NCBI RefSeq assembly: GCF_039535095.1
Contig: NZ_BAAAWN010000001.1
Coordinates: 3,348,001 to 3,412,000 of the forward strand
Length of the DNA: 64,000 nt
Origin: Arthrobacter ramosus
GTDB lineage: Bacteria > Actinomycetota > Actinomycetes > Actinomycetales > Micrococcaceae
Reading direction: 5' to 3'
Positions 26,635-36,339 of the stretch are shown here, in pieces. Each line of letters opens with the position of its first letter. The first letter of the stretch is position 1. Made by a program: the position numbers and the translations under genes. Under the pieces are notes generated by a model, which saw nothing but the letters and a program-made list of their open reading frames with translations, was not told the DNA's origin and did no database searches.

Positions 26635-28035
26635 TCAGCGCAAGTACTGGAGCTCCTTGAAATGGCGGATGTAGTCATCCAGGAGCGCTTCTGCCACCCT
26701 GACCGAGTCCACGAGCGGGTTCATGGCCATCGACTTGTAGGCTGAGCGCCGGGAACCCGTGAGAGCAGCGTCGATCGTGGCACGTTCCACCGCTTTGGCG
26801 TTGATGACGAGTCCGCGCGCGTAGTCCGGAAGAGCCTTTGCCGGGAGCAAGCGGACTCCGCCGGCATCCACGAGGCAGGGCGCCTCGATGACGGCGTCGG
26901 CGTCGAGCTCAGACAGGGTGCCCCCATTGGGGACATTCAGGATCAGGCGGGCCGTTTCCCCCTGGCTGATGGCACGCATGATCGCCAAGGCGACGGTCTC
27001 GTAGCCGCCGGACACCAGGTCCTCGGCGTCGCGTTCGAACGTGCCGGCCGCCTCCCTGTTGCTTTGCATGTACGTCTCTTCGCGATCGAGCTTGGTCTTT
27101 TCCCAGAGCCTGAGGGCTGATTTCGACGACGGGCCCCCCAAGGCGGGCTCCGCACCGCCGTCGTTCGCTTCCACTAGCCCGCTGTAGAAGGATGACTGTT
27201 GCCGCGCCAGGTAAGCGCCGCGGGTGGTTTCGGCGCGCCGGTCAGCGTCGAGCGCTTCCCGCCTGAAGTAGTAGTAATGCAGATACTCGTTGGGAACCGC
27301 GCCCAGGGCTTTGATCCAGGAAGCGCCGAACAGCCGGCCTTCTTCGAAGGACTCGATGGCGCCGTCGTCGGCCAGGAGCCGCGGCAGGACATCCTCACCG
27401 TCGACTACCAGCCCGCGCAGCCAGCCCAGGTGGTTGAGGCCGATGTAGTCGATTTCCACGGAACCGTCCCGAAAGGCTGCCGCTCCGCGGTGGACTCCGG
27501 TTGCGAGCAGGCATCTCCTGGCCAGCCCCACCGGCGAATCGCAGATCCCCACCACCTTGCTGCCAAGGACCCGCGTCATGACTTCGGTGATGACCCCGGC
27601 CGGATTGGTGAAGTTGATGAACCAGGCGTCCGCAGCATGTTTCTTCACGGCCTCGGCGATGTCCAGGACTACGGGAATGGTCCGCAGGGCATAGGAAATC
27701 CCGCCGGCGCCGACGGTCTCCTGCCCGATGACGCCGTTCTTCAGGGCGATCCGTTCATCGGCGGCACGCCCCACCAGGCCACCCACCCGGATGGCGGAGA
27801 AGATGAAGTCGGTACCGGGCAGGGCTTCGGACAGCTCCGTGAACATCCTCACTGAGGGTGCGCCGGGCACCCCCTCGGCCAGGTCGGCAAGGACCCTGGC
27901 TACCACGCCCAGGCGCGCGGGGTCGGAATCGAACAGCCTCAGTTCGGTGACCCGGCCGGGCCTATGGTCGGACAGCAATGCTGAATAGACCAGGGGTACC
28001 CGGAATCCCCCGCCGCCCAGGATGGTGAGGATCAT
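26635..28035 (-). CDS. Glycoside hydrolase family 4, 6-phospho-beta-glucosidase-like
   Basis: 466 residues. GH4 enzymes use NAD+ and a divalent metal and act by oxidation-elimination. Visible motifs: N-terminal ILGGGGFRVP (NAD site), FINFTNPAGVITE, the metal Cys in GICDSPVGLARR, and His in IGLNHLGW. It hydrolyses a phosphorylated disaccharide in the cytoplasm, which would require a PTS or kinase to make the substrate; none is in the window. It lies 6 bp after the kbl stop, so it may be read through from the threonine operon despite an unrelated role. Confidence 0.88.
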   Translation of the reverse strand: MILTILGGGGFRVPLVYSALLSDHRPGRVTELRLFDSDPARLGVVARVLADLAEGVPGAPSVRMFTELSEALPGTDFIFSAIRVGGLVGRAADERIALKNGVIGQETVGAGGISYALRTIPVVLDIAEAVKKHAADAWFINFTNPAGVITEVMTRVLGSKVVGICDSPVGLARRCLLATGVHRGAAAFRDGSVEIDYIGLNHLGWLRGLVVDGEDVLPRLLADDGAIESFEEGRLFGASWIKALGAVPNEYLHYYYFRREALDADRRAETTRGAYLARQQSSFYSGLVEANDGGAEPALGGPSSKSALRLWEKTKLDREETYMQSNREAAGTFERDAEDLVSGGYETVALAIMRAISQGETARLILNVPNGGTLSELDADAVIEAPCLVDAGGVRLLPAKALPDYARGLVINAKAVERATIDAALTGSRRSAYKSMAMNPLVDSVRVAEALLDDYIRHFKELQYLR

Positions 28036-28041
28036 GGGAAC

Positions 28042-29250
28042 TCAGAGCCCCGCGGCGGCGCGGCTCTTCACAAAGGCCTCAACACACGCCTCGACGTCCT
28101 CGGAGCTGTGTGCCGCCGAGAGCTGCACGCGGATCCGGGCTGCTCCCTTGGGTACCACCGGGTAGCTGAACGCCGTGACGAACACTCCGTGGTGGAGCAT
28201 CTCGTCGGCAACCTTCGCGGCCACCACGGCGTCGCCGAACATCACCGGAATGATGGCGTGCTCGCCGTCGAGCAGTTCGAAGCCTTCCTCGCTCATGCGG
28301 CGGCGGAACAAGGCAGCGTTCTCGAAGAGCCTGGAGCGGAGCTCGCCCGAGCCCCGGACCAGCTCAATGGCCTTGATGGTGGCTGCAACGATCGCCGGGG
28401 CCAGGGAGTTGGAGAACAGGTACGGGCGGGCCTTCTGGCGCAGCATGGCGATGATTTCGCTGCGGCCGGAGACGTAGCCGCCGGAGGCGCCGCCAAGGGC
28501 CTTCCCGAACGTGCCGGTGTAGATGTCGATCCTGTCGGAAACACCCGCGTGTTCCGGGGTTCCGGCACCGGTGGCTCCCATGAAGCCGACGGCGTGGGAA
28601 TCGTCCACCATGACCAGCGCGTCGTGCTTTTCCGCGAGATCGCAAATGGCCTCGAGCGGAGCAAGGTAGCCGTCCATGGAGAAGACGCCGTCCGTCACGA
28701 CGATCTTGCGCCGGGCCGGGGCCTCGGCGGTTGAGGCCTCGATGAGCTTGGCTTCGAGGTCAGCCATGTCCTGGTTGGCGTAGCGGAAGCGCTTGGCCTT
28801 GCTGAGCCGGATGCCGTCAATGATGGAGGCATGGTTCAAGGAATCGGAGATGATGGCGTCCTCGGCCCCGAACAGTGACTCGAAAACGCCTCCGTTGGCG
28901 TCGAAGCAGCTGGAGAACAGGATGGTGTCCTCGGTTCCGAGGAACTGTGAGACGCGGGCCTCGAGCTCAAGGTGCAGGTCCTGGGTGCCGCAGATGAAAC
29001 GGACGGATGCCATGCCGAAGCCGCGCTCGTCCATGGCGGACTTGGCGGCCGCGATGATGTCCGGGTGGTCTGCGAGGCCCAGGTAGTTGTTCGCGCAGAA
29101 GTTCAGGACGGTATTCGCCGGCTGGCCGAGCTGGCCTGCGGAGATGTGGCTGGCCTGCGGCGAGTCAATGTGGCGTTCGGTCTTGAAGAGGCCCGCGGTG
29201 CGGATCTCTTCAAGTTCGCCCTGCAGCTGGTCTTTGATGCTTGAGTACAT
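28042..29250 (-). CDS. kbl: Glycine C-acetyltransferase (2-amino-3-ketobutyrate CoA ligase)
   Basis: 402 residues, the normal length. A PLP enzyme that splits 2-amino-3-oxobutanoate with CoA into glycine and acetyl-CoA, the second step of threonine breakdown. Motifs: [39 protein letters not shown], and the PLP Lys in [19 protein letters not shown]. It starts 44 bp after the tdh stop in the same direction, forming the classical tdh-kbl unit. Confidence 0.95.
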   Translation of the reverse strand: MYSSIKDQLQGELEEIRTAGLFKTERHIDSPQASHISAGQLGQPANTVLNFCANNYLGLADHPDIIAAAKSAMDERGFGMASVRFICGTQDLHLELEARVSQFLGTEDTILFSSCFDANGGVFESLFGAEDAIISDSLNHASIIDGIRLSKAKRFRYANQDMADLEAKLIEASTAEAPARRKIVVTDGVFSMDGYLAPLEAICDLAEKHDALVMVDDSHAVGFMGATGAGTPEHAGVSDRIDIYTGTFGKALGGASGGYVSGRSEIIAMLRQKARPYLFSNSLAPAIVAATIKAIELVRGSGELRSRLFENAALFRRRMSEEGFELLDGEHAIIPVMFGDAVVAAKVADEMLHHGVFVTAFSYPVVPKGAARIRVQLSAAHSSEDVEACVEAFVKSRAAAGL

Positions 29251-29294
29251 GGTGGCTCCTGGTACTGGGGTCTTGGGGAGGACTTTACGGTGTC

Positions 29295-30341
29295 TTAGAT
29301 TTCGGTCCAGTCGAGGACGACCTTGCCGCCTGTGCCGGCGCGGGCGATTTCGAAACCCTTTTCCCAGTCGGTGGCGGACAGCTTGTCCGTGACGACGGCG
29401 GAAATGTGGCTGTGCAGTACGGGGTTGGAGGACAGCATGGCGCTCATGGCGTACCAGGTTTCGTACATCTCGCGGCCGTAGATGCCCTTGAGGGTCAGCA
29501 TGTGGGTGACCACTTTGCCCCAGTCGATGTCAATGGACTGGCTGGGCAAGCCAAGCATGGCGATGCGTCCGCCGTGGTTCATGTTGTTGATCATCTCAGG
29601 CAGGGCCGTGGGATGTCCGGACATTTCCAGGCCGATGTCGAATCCTTCGCGCATGCCGAGCTCGAGCTGGGCATCCTTGACGCGCATCTTCGACACATCG
29701 ACGGCGAGGTCCACGCCCATCTTCCGGGCGAGTTCGAGGCGGGGAGCGGAGACGTCCGTGATGGCGATCTTGCGGGCACCGGCGTGGCGCGCGACGGCGA
29801 TTGCCATGAGTCCGATGGGTCCGGCACCTGTGATGAGCACATCCTCGCCGACCAGGGGGAAGCTCAGGGCGGTGTGGACGGCGTTGCCGAAGGGGTCGAA
29901 GATGGCGCCGAGCTCAGGAGTGATGGAGGGATCCTGGTGGACCCAGACGTTGGTCTCGGGGATGACAACGTATTCGGCGAAGGCGCCATCGCGCTGCACG
30001 CCCACGGACACCGTGTGGATGCACATCTGGCGGCGGCCTGCACGGCAATTGCGGCAGATGCCGCAGACCACGTGGCCTTCCCCGGAGGCACGGTCACCGA
30101 CCTTGACGTCGCGGACGTCCTCGCCCACGGATACCACTTCGCCGTAGAACTCGTGTCCCGCGATCAACGGAGCCCCGATGATGCCCTGCGCCCAAGCGTC
30201 CCAGGATTGGATGTGCAGGTCCGTTCCGCAGATACCGGTGGTCATGACGCGGATCTTGACGTCGCTGGGACCTGCCTCCGGCTCGGGCCGTTCGACGAGT
30301 TCAAAACCAGAGTGGGGACCGGACTTGTAGAGAGCCTTCAT
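29295..30341 (-). CDS. tdh: L-threonine 3-dehydrogenase
   Basis: 348 residues. A zinc medium-chain dehydrogenase that oxidises L-threonine to 2-amino-3-oxobutanoate with NAD+. Catalytic zinc ligands in GICGTDLHI and GHEFYGEV; structural zinc cysteines in [18 protein letters not shown]-binding motif [13 protein letters not shown]. It contains [16 protein letters not shown] and a [17 protein letters not shown] segment typical of Tdh. Paired with kbl. The divergent LysR gene 115 bp away is the likely regulator. Confidence 0.95.
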   Translation of the reverse strand: MKALYKSGPHSGFELVERPEPEAGPSDVKIRVMTTGICGTDLHIQSWDAWAQGIIGAPLIAGHEFYGEVVSVGEDVRDVKVGDRASGEGHVVCGICRNCRAGRRQMCIHTVSVGVQRDGAFAEYVVIPETNVWVHQDPSITPELGAIFDPFGNAVHTALSFPLVGEDVLITGAGPIGLMAIAVARHAGARKIAITDVSAPRLELARKMGVDLAVDVSKMRVKDAQLELGMREGFDIGLEMSGHPTALPEMINNMNHGGRIAMLGLPSQSIDIDWGKVVTHMLTLKGIYGREMYETWYAMSAMLSSNPVLHSHISAVVTDKLSATDWEKGFEIARAGTGGKVVLDWTEI

Positions 30342-30456
30342 GGGTCTTCCTAACTCAAGGGATTGGGCCGTTTGTGTGCCGTTTCACTTCATTGAAACCC
30401 CACGGACGGTTTAGCACAACTAGGTTTTTCTCAATCAACGATTTAGCATTTGCTTA
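30342..30456. promoter_or_regulatory. Divergent tdh/LysR control region
   Basis: This AT-rich 115-bp gap holds two TTTAGCA direct repeats (near 30408 and 30443) and a TTTC-N8-GAAA dyad (about 30385). TAGCAT at 30444-30449 ends 7 nt before the LysR ATG and no Shine-Dalgarno is present, so the LysR mRNA may be leaderless. This is the natural site for LysR binding over both promoters. Confidence 0.45.
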
Positions 30457-31398
30457 ATGGAAGTACATCAGCTCCAAATGCTCAGGGAACTAGGAGATCT
30501 GGGTAGTGTCAAGGCCGTGGCCGAGACGCTCATGGTCACTCCCTCGGCCGTCTCCCAGCAGCTCGCACTCCTGCAGAAGTCGGTGGACGTGCCACTGACC
30601 CGCAAGGAAGGCCGCGCCCTGGTGCTCACCGATGCGGGCCGGGTGCTCGCCGACGCCGGAGCCGCCGTCGTGAACGCCATGGCCGACGCCCGCGCCGCCA
30701 TTGGCGCGTACCACGATTCACCGGGTTCCACCGTGACCGTGAGCGCTTTCCACAGTGCGGGCCAGGCTTTGTTCGCTCCGCTCGCGGCTTTGCTGACCAG
30801 CGCGCGCAACGCGGGTCCGGAAGGCAGCGTTCCCCGCGTGAAACTCGCTGACGAAGACGTAGCGCAGGAGGATTTTCCTGGCCTCGCCGCGCGCTATGAC
30901 CTCGTGCTGGCACACCGGATGGAGCACAGCCCCGGGTGGCCCACCGACAAAGTAGCCGTGATTCCGCTCGCCGACGAACCGCTCGACGTCGCGTTACCTG
31001 CGGGGCACCCGCTCGCGGCGCGACGCGAACTCAGGCCGGCCGACGTCGTCGGGCAGCAGTGGGTGACCAGCCGCGCCGGCTACTCCCCCGCGGACGTGCT
31101 GGCCGCCGTCGTCGCCGTCAGCGGGCGTCCGGCGGATGTCCTGCACCGCATCAACGACTACTCAACCGTGGCCTCGCTCGTGGCGGCCGGTGGCGCGATT
31201 GGTTTGCTCCCGCGGTTCACCGCCCAGCGGGTACTGGACGCCGGCGTCGTGCTGCGTCCGCTCGCGGGGGTGAATTCCGTGCGCAAGATCGACATCCTGG
31301 CGAGGCCGGAAACCCTGAAACGGAAATCGGTCATGACGGTCTGCGAAGCGCTGCAGACCGTCATGACCGAACTCGCCGGCGGTATCCAGCCCAACTGA
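30457..31398 (+). CDS. LysR-family transcriptional regulator
   Basis: 313 residues. N-terminal winged HTH: MLRELGDLGSVKAVAETL, TPSAVSQQLALLQKSV and LVLTDAGRVLADAG. The C-terminal part is the LysR effector-binding domain (VAVIPLADEPLDVALPAGHPL, VASLVAAGGAIGLLPRF). It is divergent from tdh-kbl, so it is a candidate activator or repressor of threonine use, with threonine or a related amino acid as effector (inference). Its last codons (CCC AAC TGA) lie inside the left arm of hairpin repeat copy C. Confidence 0.88.
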   Translation: MEVHQLQMLRELGDLGSVKAVAETLMVTPSAVSQQLALLQKSVDVPLTRKEGRALVLTDAGRVLADAGAAVVNAMADARAAIGAYHDSPGSTVTVSAFHSAGQALFAPLAALLTSARNAGPEGSVPRVKLADEDVAQEDFPGLAARYDLVLAHRMEHSPGWPTDKVAVIPLADEPLDVALPAGHPLAARRELRPADVVGQQWVTSRAGYSPADVLAAVVAVSGRPADVLHRINDYSTVASLVAAGGAIGLLPRFTAQRVLDAGVVLRPLAGVNSVRKIDILARPETLKRKSVMTVCEALQTVMTELAGGIQPN

Positions 31399-31455
31399 CT
31401 CGCATTTGTTGACGTTATGGGCGCCCAATACGACAACAAATGCGAGTTACTTGGG
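31390..31455. repeat. Dispersed hairpin repeat, copy C
   Basis: Arms CCCAACTGACTCGCATTTGT... and ...ACAAATGCGAGTTACTTGGG enclose a TGGG-CG-CCCA loop. The loop stem is changed on both sides compared with TGAG-GG-CTCA in copies A and B, which is a clean compensatory change. The element overlaps the LysR stop codon and lies 10 nt beyond the Gfo/Idh stop, between convergent genes. Confidence 0.85.
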
Positions 31456-31465
31456 AGCTGGGACG

Positions 31466-32650
31466 CTAAAGGTCCCGGACCCGGGCCGGCTGGCCTGCGT
31501 TGAAATACTCCACGAGCTCTTCCGGCAAGGCCGGAACCAGCTTCGCGCAACCGTCGCCGCGGAGGGACTCGGTGGCGAGCACTCCCGCGGCCACGGCCTC
31601 GCGGGCCGCGATCGGCGAAGTCGCCGTGGTTCCCCCGTCCTTGGCGAAGCGCAGGAACTCCGTTATGAGCAAGGGGTCCGCACCGCCATGGCCGCCTTCA
31701 CCGTCACGGACCAAGACCGTCTGGTCTGGCTCGGCGAAGCCCGAGGTGGTCCTGGTGGTCCACACGTAGATCTGGTCGCCGGCCCCGTCGCCGAAGTTCT
31801 CGATCCTGCCCTTGGTGCCGATCACCGTGTAGTTCCGCCAATAGTCCGGGGTGAAATGGCACTGCTGGTACGAGGCGAGCACCCCGTTATCCAGGACCAT
31901 GTTCATCATCGAGATGTCCTCGACGTCGATCGTCTCGGCGAGGTCCGTCTGTTCGGTGGGGGGCCAATTGTCCACGGAGAACCAATCTCCCATCCGGCGT
32001 GCCGTGTTGTCGCGGCGGGAAGCGACGTCCCCGTACACGGCCAGCTCGCCGATCGCCTGCACCTTGGTGCTGTATCCCCCGGCGAGCCAGTGGATGACGT
32101 CGATATCGTGCGCGCCCTTTTGCAGCAGCAGCCCTGTGGTATTGGCACGCTGAGCATGCCAGTCCTTGAAATAGTAGTCCCCGCCGTTCCCCACGAAGTG
32201 CCGGCACCAGACTGCCTTGACGTCACCGATGGTCCCGGCCTGGATGATTTCGCGCATCTGCACCACCACAGGCATGTGCCGCATGTTGTGGCCCACATAG
32301 AGTCGCGTTCCGGTGTCGAAGGCCGTCTGGAGGATAAGGTCGGCTGCCTCCAGCGTGACGTCGAGCGGTTTCTCGCAGAACGTGGGAATGCCCGCCTTGA
32401 GCGTCCGGACGGCGACGGCGGCGTGCTGGTTGTCCGGAGTCAGGACCAGGACCGCGTCCAGGCCGGAGGTCAACAAGACGTCCAAGTCGTCGGTGATTAC
32501 CGCCGTCGGGATCTTTTCGGCCGCATCCGCCCTGCCGCGCTCGCCCAGATCGCACACGACGGTGACTTCCGAACCGTGGCCGGGCTTGTGCGCGTGGCGC
32601 CACAGTGACGACCGCAAGCCGAATCCGACGATGCCTACTTTGAGGTCCAT
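31466..32650 (-). CDS. Gfo/Idh/MocA-family oxidoreductase
   Basis: 394 residues from ATG 32650 (AGGAAAG upstream); the open frame continues to 33127 only as a shadow of the neighbouring gene. N-terminal Rossmann motif VGIVGFGLRSSLWR, then the EKP motif (PTFCEKPLDVTLEAA) with the catalytic Lys, and KGAHDIDVIHWLAGG in the C-terminal domain with the conserved Asp/His pair. It probably oxidises or epimerises a sugar or sugar acid with NAD(P). Last gene of the ABC transporter operon, 10 bp after the glycosidase stop, so it should process the imported sugar. Confidence 0.88.
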   Translation of the reverse strand: MDLKVGIVGFGLRSSLWRHAHKPGHGSEVTVVCDLGERGRADAAEKIPTAVITDDLDVLLTSGLDAVLVLTPDNQHAAVAVRTLKAGIPTFCEKPLDVTLEAADLILQTAFDTGTRLYVGHNMRHMPVVVQMREIIQAGTIGDVKAVWCRHFVGNGGDYYFKDWHAQRANTTGLLLQKGAHDIDVIHWLAGGYSTKVQAIGELAVYGDVASRRDNTARRMGDWFSVDNWPPTEQTDLAETIDVEDISMMNMVLDNGVLASYQQCHFTPDYWRNYTVIGTKGRIENFGDGAGDQIYVWTTRTTSGFAEPDQTVLVRDGEGGHGGADPLLITEFLRFAKDGGTTATSPIAAREAVAAGVLATESLRGDGCAKLVPALPEELVEYFNAGQPARVRDL

Positions 32651-32660
32651 AAATACTTTC

Positions 32661-34382
32661 CTAACTAGAGAAGTTGATGCGCCGGCGTGTTTGACCCGCG
32701 CGCCGCGCGATTCCTTGATTGACCAGCTCGCGGACCCTTCGGTAATGAAGGGGGTCGTAGCTGAAGCTGTCCATGGCGAGGCTCCCGCCCGAGCCGTTCG
32801 TATCGATGAGCGCGAGCACCTCCTCGCGACCGGCCAGCTTGGCCAGGAGCGAGAGTGCCCGGTGGTCCCACATGGCCTGAGCGAAAACCTTGTAACGGAT
32901 CGACTCCCACGGCACCCCATCCGGTCCCGGGTAGACCACGAAGGCGTCGCCGCCCGGAAAAGCTCCTCCGGCACAGGTGTCCTTGAACGGGTCGACGGGC
33001 GCCAGCGAGTGGGCTGTGTTGTAGAAGTTGAATCCCCAATGAAGGAAGCCCGCACATGCCAGGGCAAAGAGCTGGTGGCCCAACACCCGGTTTCGCACTG
33101 AAGGCATGGAAATGAACCGGTTGGCAACGCCGGTGTCCTGCGCGACGCAGTAGTAGACCCACAGGTCCTTCACCCCGGCCGCCAGGAATGGGGCCACGCC
33201 GTCGCTTGCCACAACTGGTGTCGGCACCGCCCCGCTGCTGTAGAACTCAAAGTCGCTCAGGGCGTCAACCACTGTCAGCCCGTCCAGGAGATCCGCGACG
33301 ACGTCCTTTGCCTGTTGGTACCCCGCCAGGGCTTCGGCGCCCGCTGGTTCATCGGAAATGTGGATAATGACCCGGTCAAGGGACCAGTGCTCTCCCAGGA
33401 ATGAACGCAGGGCCGGCAGCAGCCCGGCCATGAGCTCCCGATAAGCGGACGACGTCGACGGCACGTCCCAGCCAAAGCGCCGCTCCAGGCCTTGCGTGGT
33501 CTCGACATAGATCGCCGGCGTCGCCTTGGCACCCCATTGCGTGAACAAATGGGCGATTTCCAGGTACCGGATGCCGTGTTTGGCACAAAGGCCCACCCAG
33601 CGCAGCAGCTTGCTGAAATCAAAGTGATAGCCGGAATCTTCGCGGATCCCGATCAGCTGGGTGGGCAGCCGTGTTCCCCCGATGGCTGTGTCGAGCGGCG
33701 GAGTCCACGTGGGCGTCAGCAGGGAGTTGGCTCCCATCCTTGCCGCAGACCCCATGAAGGCATCGATGATCGACCAATGCTCTTCGCTGAAGACGCCGAC
33801 GCCATAATGGCTCGCCAAGCCGTCGCAGTGGAACCAGTGGGCGTTGACGATCTCCAGCTCCGGCGCTTGAGCAGGCAGCACGGTGACATCGATGGTGGTG
33901 CTGAAGAGCGTATTGCCTTCCATATCCCGCACCGAGATCCCGAGTTCGTGATCGCCAGCGTTCTCGGCGGATGGCACCATGAGATCGATCCATGCAGCCG
34001 TCCATTGCCCATGGAGGGGCTTGATCAGACCATCCGGGGCAGGCCTCAAAAGGTCGGGATACAAACCCGGAGTGTCCCGGTCATAGCCGCTATCATGCTG
34101 CGGGAATGCCGCCAAGGAACAGGGCACCAGCTCAACCTGCGAAATGGAGGCAAACCCCGCCGCCGGACTATCGACTGCAACTTCCAACGCCCCCGACAGC
34201 CGAAAATCGTGTTTCATCGGCGGCCTGAGGGCCACCTGGACCGACGCAGTCTCGCCGGGGAAAACGGACATCGGGATGGTCCTGTCGAAAGGCCGTGGTG
34301 GAGCGTCCGGGTAGACCTTTTCCAAGGAGTCCACCAGCACGAACGACCAGCCGTCCGGCTGGACCGGGTTCTGTTCCGTCAA
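32661..34382 (-). CDS. GH123/DUF4091-type glycoside hydrolase-like protein
   Basis: 573 residues. An N-terminal beta-sandwich (~1-170) is followed by a TIM-barrel-like region with NAHWFHCDGLASHYG and LEIAHLFTQWGAKATP, and the acidic pair Asp344-Glu345 in VIIHISDEPAG, as expected for the catalytic Asp-Glu of GH123 beta-N-acetylgalactosaminidases. The C-terminal part with GFLHWGFNFYNT and WESIRYKVFAQAMWD matches DUF4091. No signal peptide, so it acts in the cytoplasm on an imported oligosaccharide. It lies between the ABC permeases and a Gfo/Idh oxidoreductase. The family assignment is fairly firm; the exact substrate is inferred. Confidence 0.8.
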   Translation of the reverse strand: MTEQNPVQPDGWSFVLVDSLEKVYPDAPPRPFDRTIPMSVFPGETASVQVALRPPMKHDFRLSGALEVAVDSPAAGFASISQVELVPCSLAAFPQHDSGYDRDTPGLYPDLLRPAPDGLIKPLHGQWTAAWIDLMVPSAENAGDHELGISVRDMEGNTLFSTTIDVTVLPAQAPELEIVNAHWFHCDGLASHYGVGVFSEEHWSIIDAFMGSAARMGANSLLTPTWTPPLDTAIGGTRLPTQLIGIREDSGYHFDFSKLLRWVGLCAKHGIRYLEIAHLFTQWGAKATPAIYVETTQGLERRFGWDVPSTSSAYRELMAGLLPALRSFLGEHWSLDRVIIHISDEPAGAEALAGYQQAKDVVADLLDGLTVVDALSDFEFYSSGAVPTPVVASDGVAPFLAAGVKDLWVYYCVAQDTGVANRFISMPSVRNRVLGHQLFALACAGFLHWGFNFYNTAHSLAPVDPFKDTCAGGAFPGGDAFVVYPGPDGVPWESIRYKVFAQAMWDHRALSLLAKLAGREEVLALIDTNGSGGSLAMDSFSYDPLHYRRVRELVNQGIARRAGQTRRRINFSS

Positions 34383-34433
34383 GGCTTCGATCCTTTCCTA
34401 CATGGGTCTCTACGTGGGTTTCTTCGTGAGTCT

Positions 34434-35396
34434 CTACTTGAGTCCGGAGCGGCCGATTCCTGCCATGACACGCTTCTGCATGAGCAGGAACATGATCAGG
34501 ATTGGCGCCATGGCCATCAGCGATGCGGCCATGAGGATCGGGTAGTTGTTGGCGTGTTCACCTTGGAGGTTCGAAAGCCCGACACTCAACGGCGCGGCGT
34601 TCGCCGTCGACGTCACCACCAAAGGCCACAGGAGATCGTTCCAGGACCACAGCACGGTAATGATGACCAGTGCCCACAGGCCGTTTGCCGCGAGGGGCAG
34701 CATGACCCGGAAGAAGATCTGGAACGGATTGGCACCGTCGAGCCGTGCCGCGTCTTCGAGTTCGTCCGGAAGCCCCATGAAGAACTGGCGCATCAGGAAA
34801 AGGCCGAAGGCGCTGAAGATGCCCGGAGCCACGATACCGGCGATGCTGTTCAGCCAACCCAGGTTTTGGATGATCTGGTACTGCGGGATCAGGAACAATT
34901 GCGACGGCACCATGATGATCGACAAGACGATGGCCAGGATGAGCCCTTTGAACCGGAAATGCATCCGCGCGAAGGCGTAGCCGGCCATGGAGCATAGGAG
35001 CACCTGGCCGATCACCCTGATGACAGTGATTGCTACCGTCACCCAGAGCTGTGAACCGAAATTCATGGAGGTGAAAACGTCCGCGAAGTTATGCCATTGG
35101 ACCACGCCGGGCCACAGGGTGGGCGGCGTGCTTTGGACCTCGGCGTTCGTCGAAAGCGACATGACGATCTGGTACAGGAGCGGTGAGATCATGGCCAACC
35201 CGCCAATGCCCAGTACACAGTGTGCCAGGACGTTCGAGCCCTGCTTGCCGCCTTTGGCGCTGTGGCTCTTGGTGCCGCGGTTCTTGCCGTCGCGGCCCGC
35301 GGGTTCCGAGGGTTTGCCTCCAGCGTGAGATGGCCTTGCTGAAGCGATCTGCCGCGATTCGACACCGCTTTTTGTGGAGAGCAGCGATTCAGACAT
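34434..35396 (-). CDS. Carbohydrate ABC transporter permease (MalG-like)
   Basis: 320 residues from ATG 35396 with AGAGGTGG upstream. A basic, Ser/Gly-rich cytoplasmic tail of about 50 residues is followed by six membrane helices. The EAA loop is LPDELEDAARLDGANPFQIFF, which contacts the ATPase. It overlaps the first permease gene by 8 bp. No ATPase gene is present here, so a shared MsmK/UgpC-type ATPase encoded elsewhere is expected. Confidence 0.92.
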   Translation of the reverse strand: MSESLLSTKSGVESRQIASARPSHAGGKPSEPAGRDGKNRGTKSHSAKGGKQGSNVLAHCVLGIGGLAMISPLLYQIVMSLSTNAEVQSTPPTLWPGVVQWHNFADVFTSMNFGSQLWVTVAITVIRVIGQVLLCSMAGYAFARMHFRFKGLILAIVLSIIMVPSQLFLIPQYQIIQNLGWLNSIAGIVAPGIFSAFGLFLMRQFFMGLPDELEDAARLDGANPFQIFFRVMLPLAANGLWALVIITVLWSWNDLLWPLVVTSTANAAPLSVGLSNLQGEHANNYPILMAASLMAMAPILIMFLLMQKRVMAGIGRSGLK

Positions 35397-36339
35397 AGTT
35401 GACCCACCTCTTCTGGACACGGAATTGGAAAGCGGTCAGAAGAGCGATGATGACCAGGATCAGGATGCCGATGGCTGCGGCATAGCCCTTGTCGTTCTGC
35501 AGGAAGGCCTGGTTGTAGAAGATGTACACGAGGCTTTGCGTCTGCGGCATCGCCAGGTTGGCTTTGCCCATCATCACGTACAGGAGATCGAACAGCTGGA
35601 AGCCGCTGATCACGGTGACGATCGTGACGAAGAAGATGCTGGGCGTCAACAACGGAACGGTAATGCTGAAAAATTGGCGGACCCGGCTCGCCCCGTCCAT
35701 TTCCGCGGCCTCGAAGAGCTCCCGCGGGATCTCGCGAAGTCCCGCGCTGATGATGATGAGGTTGAACCCCAGCGACATCCAAAGCCCCACGGTAGCCACG
35801 GCGAGCAGTGCGAACCCCGGCGTCGATGTCCAGTAGGGGCCCTGGATCCTAAACAAGCCCAGGAACCAGTTGATGGGTCCGAAGTCACCGTTGTAGATCA
35901 ACCTCCACACGATCCCGACGGCGGCCGGCATGGTGATGTAGGGAATGAAGTACAGCGTCCGGTACAGGGTTGCGAAGCGCAGTCCGGGACGCTCGATCAA
36001 CGACGCAAGAATGACCGCGATGGGAATCCCCAGCAGCACGACGACCGTATAGATCAGCGTATTGACGATTGACTGCGGAATAGTGGAATCCGCGAACATC
36101 CGCACGTAGTTGTCCAGGCCGATGAACTTGGTTCCGCCGAAGACTCCCCACTTGGTGAAGCTGTAGTAGAACGTCTGGACGATCGGCCAAAGATAGAACA
36201 CACCGATGCCCGCAACGGTAGGCACCACGAACAACCATGGCCACCAGCCATCCGACTTCGATTTTCCTCTGCGGCGATCCCCGGCTGCTTGGGCGGCGCG
36301 GCCGCTTTTGGAGGCCGGCGTCAGGGTCTGGGCTTTCAT
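35389..36339 (-). CDS. Carbohydrate ABC transporter permease (MalF-like)
   Basis: 316 residues with six membrane helices after a basic N-terminus (RRGKSKSDGWW). The EAA loop reads IPRELFEAAEMDGASRVRQFF. It overlaps the binding-protein gene by 4 bp and the second permease by 8 bp, the usual coupled order of binding protein, MalF-like and MalG-like permease. It forms the heterodimeric inner-membrane channel with the next gene product. Confidence 0.92.
   Translation of the reverse strand: MKAQTLTPASKSGRAAQAAGDRRRGKSKSDGWWPWLFVVPTVAGIGVFYLWPIVQTFYYSFTKWGVFGGTKFIGLDNYVRMFADSTIPQSIVNTLIYTVVVLLGIPIAVILASLIERPGLRFATLYRTLYFIPYITMPAAVGIVWRLIYNGDFGPINWFLGLFRIQGPYWTSTPGFALLAVATVGLWMSLGFNLIIISAGLREIPRELFEAAEMDGASRVRQFFSITVPLLTPSIFFVTIVTVISGFQLFDLLYVMMGKANLAMPQTQSLVYIFYNQAFLQNDKGYAAAIGILILVIIALLTAFQFRVQKRWVNYV

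Noticed and set aside
30342..30456. Threonine- or glycine-responsive riboswitch upstream of tdh.
   Set aside because: The gap is AT-rich and short, with no tandem glycine-aptamer core. LysR control is the simpler reading.
32651..33127. N-terminal extension of the Gfo/Idh gene.
   Set aside because: It lies wholly within the GH123-like gene in another frame. ATG 32650 starts directly at the Rossmann motif and has a good ribosome site.
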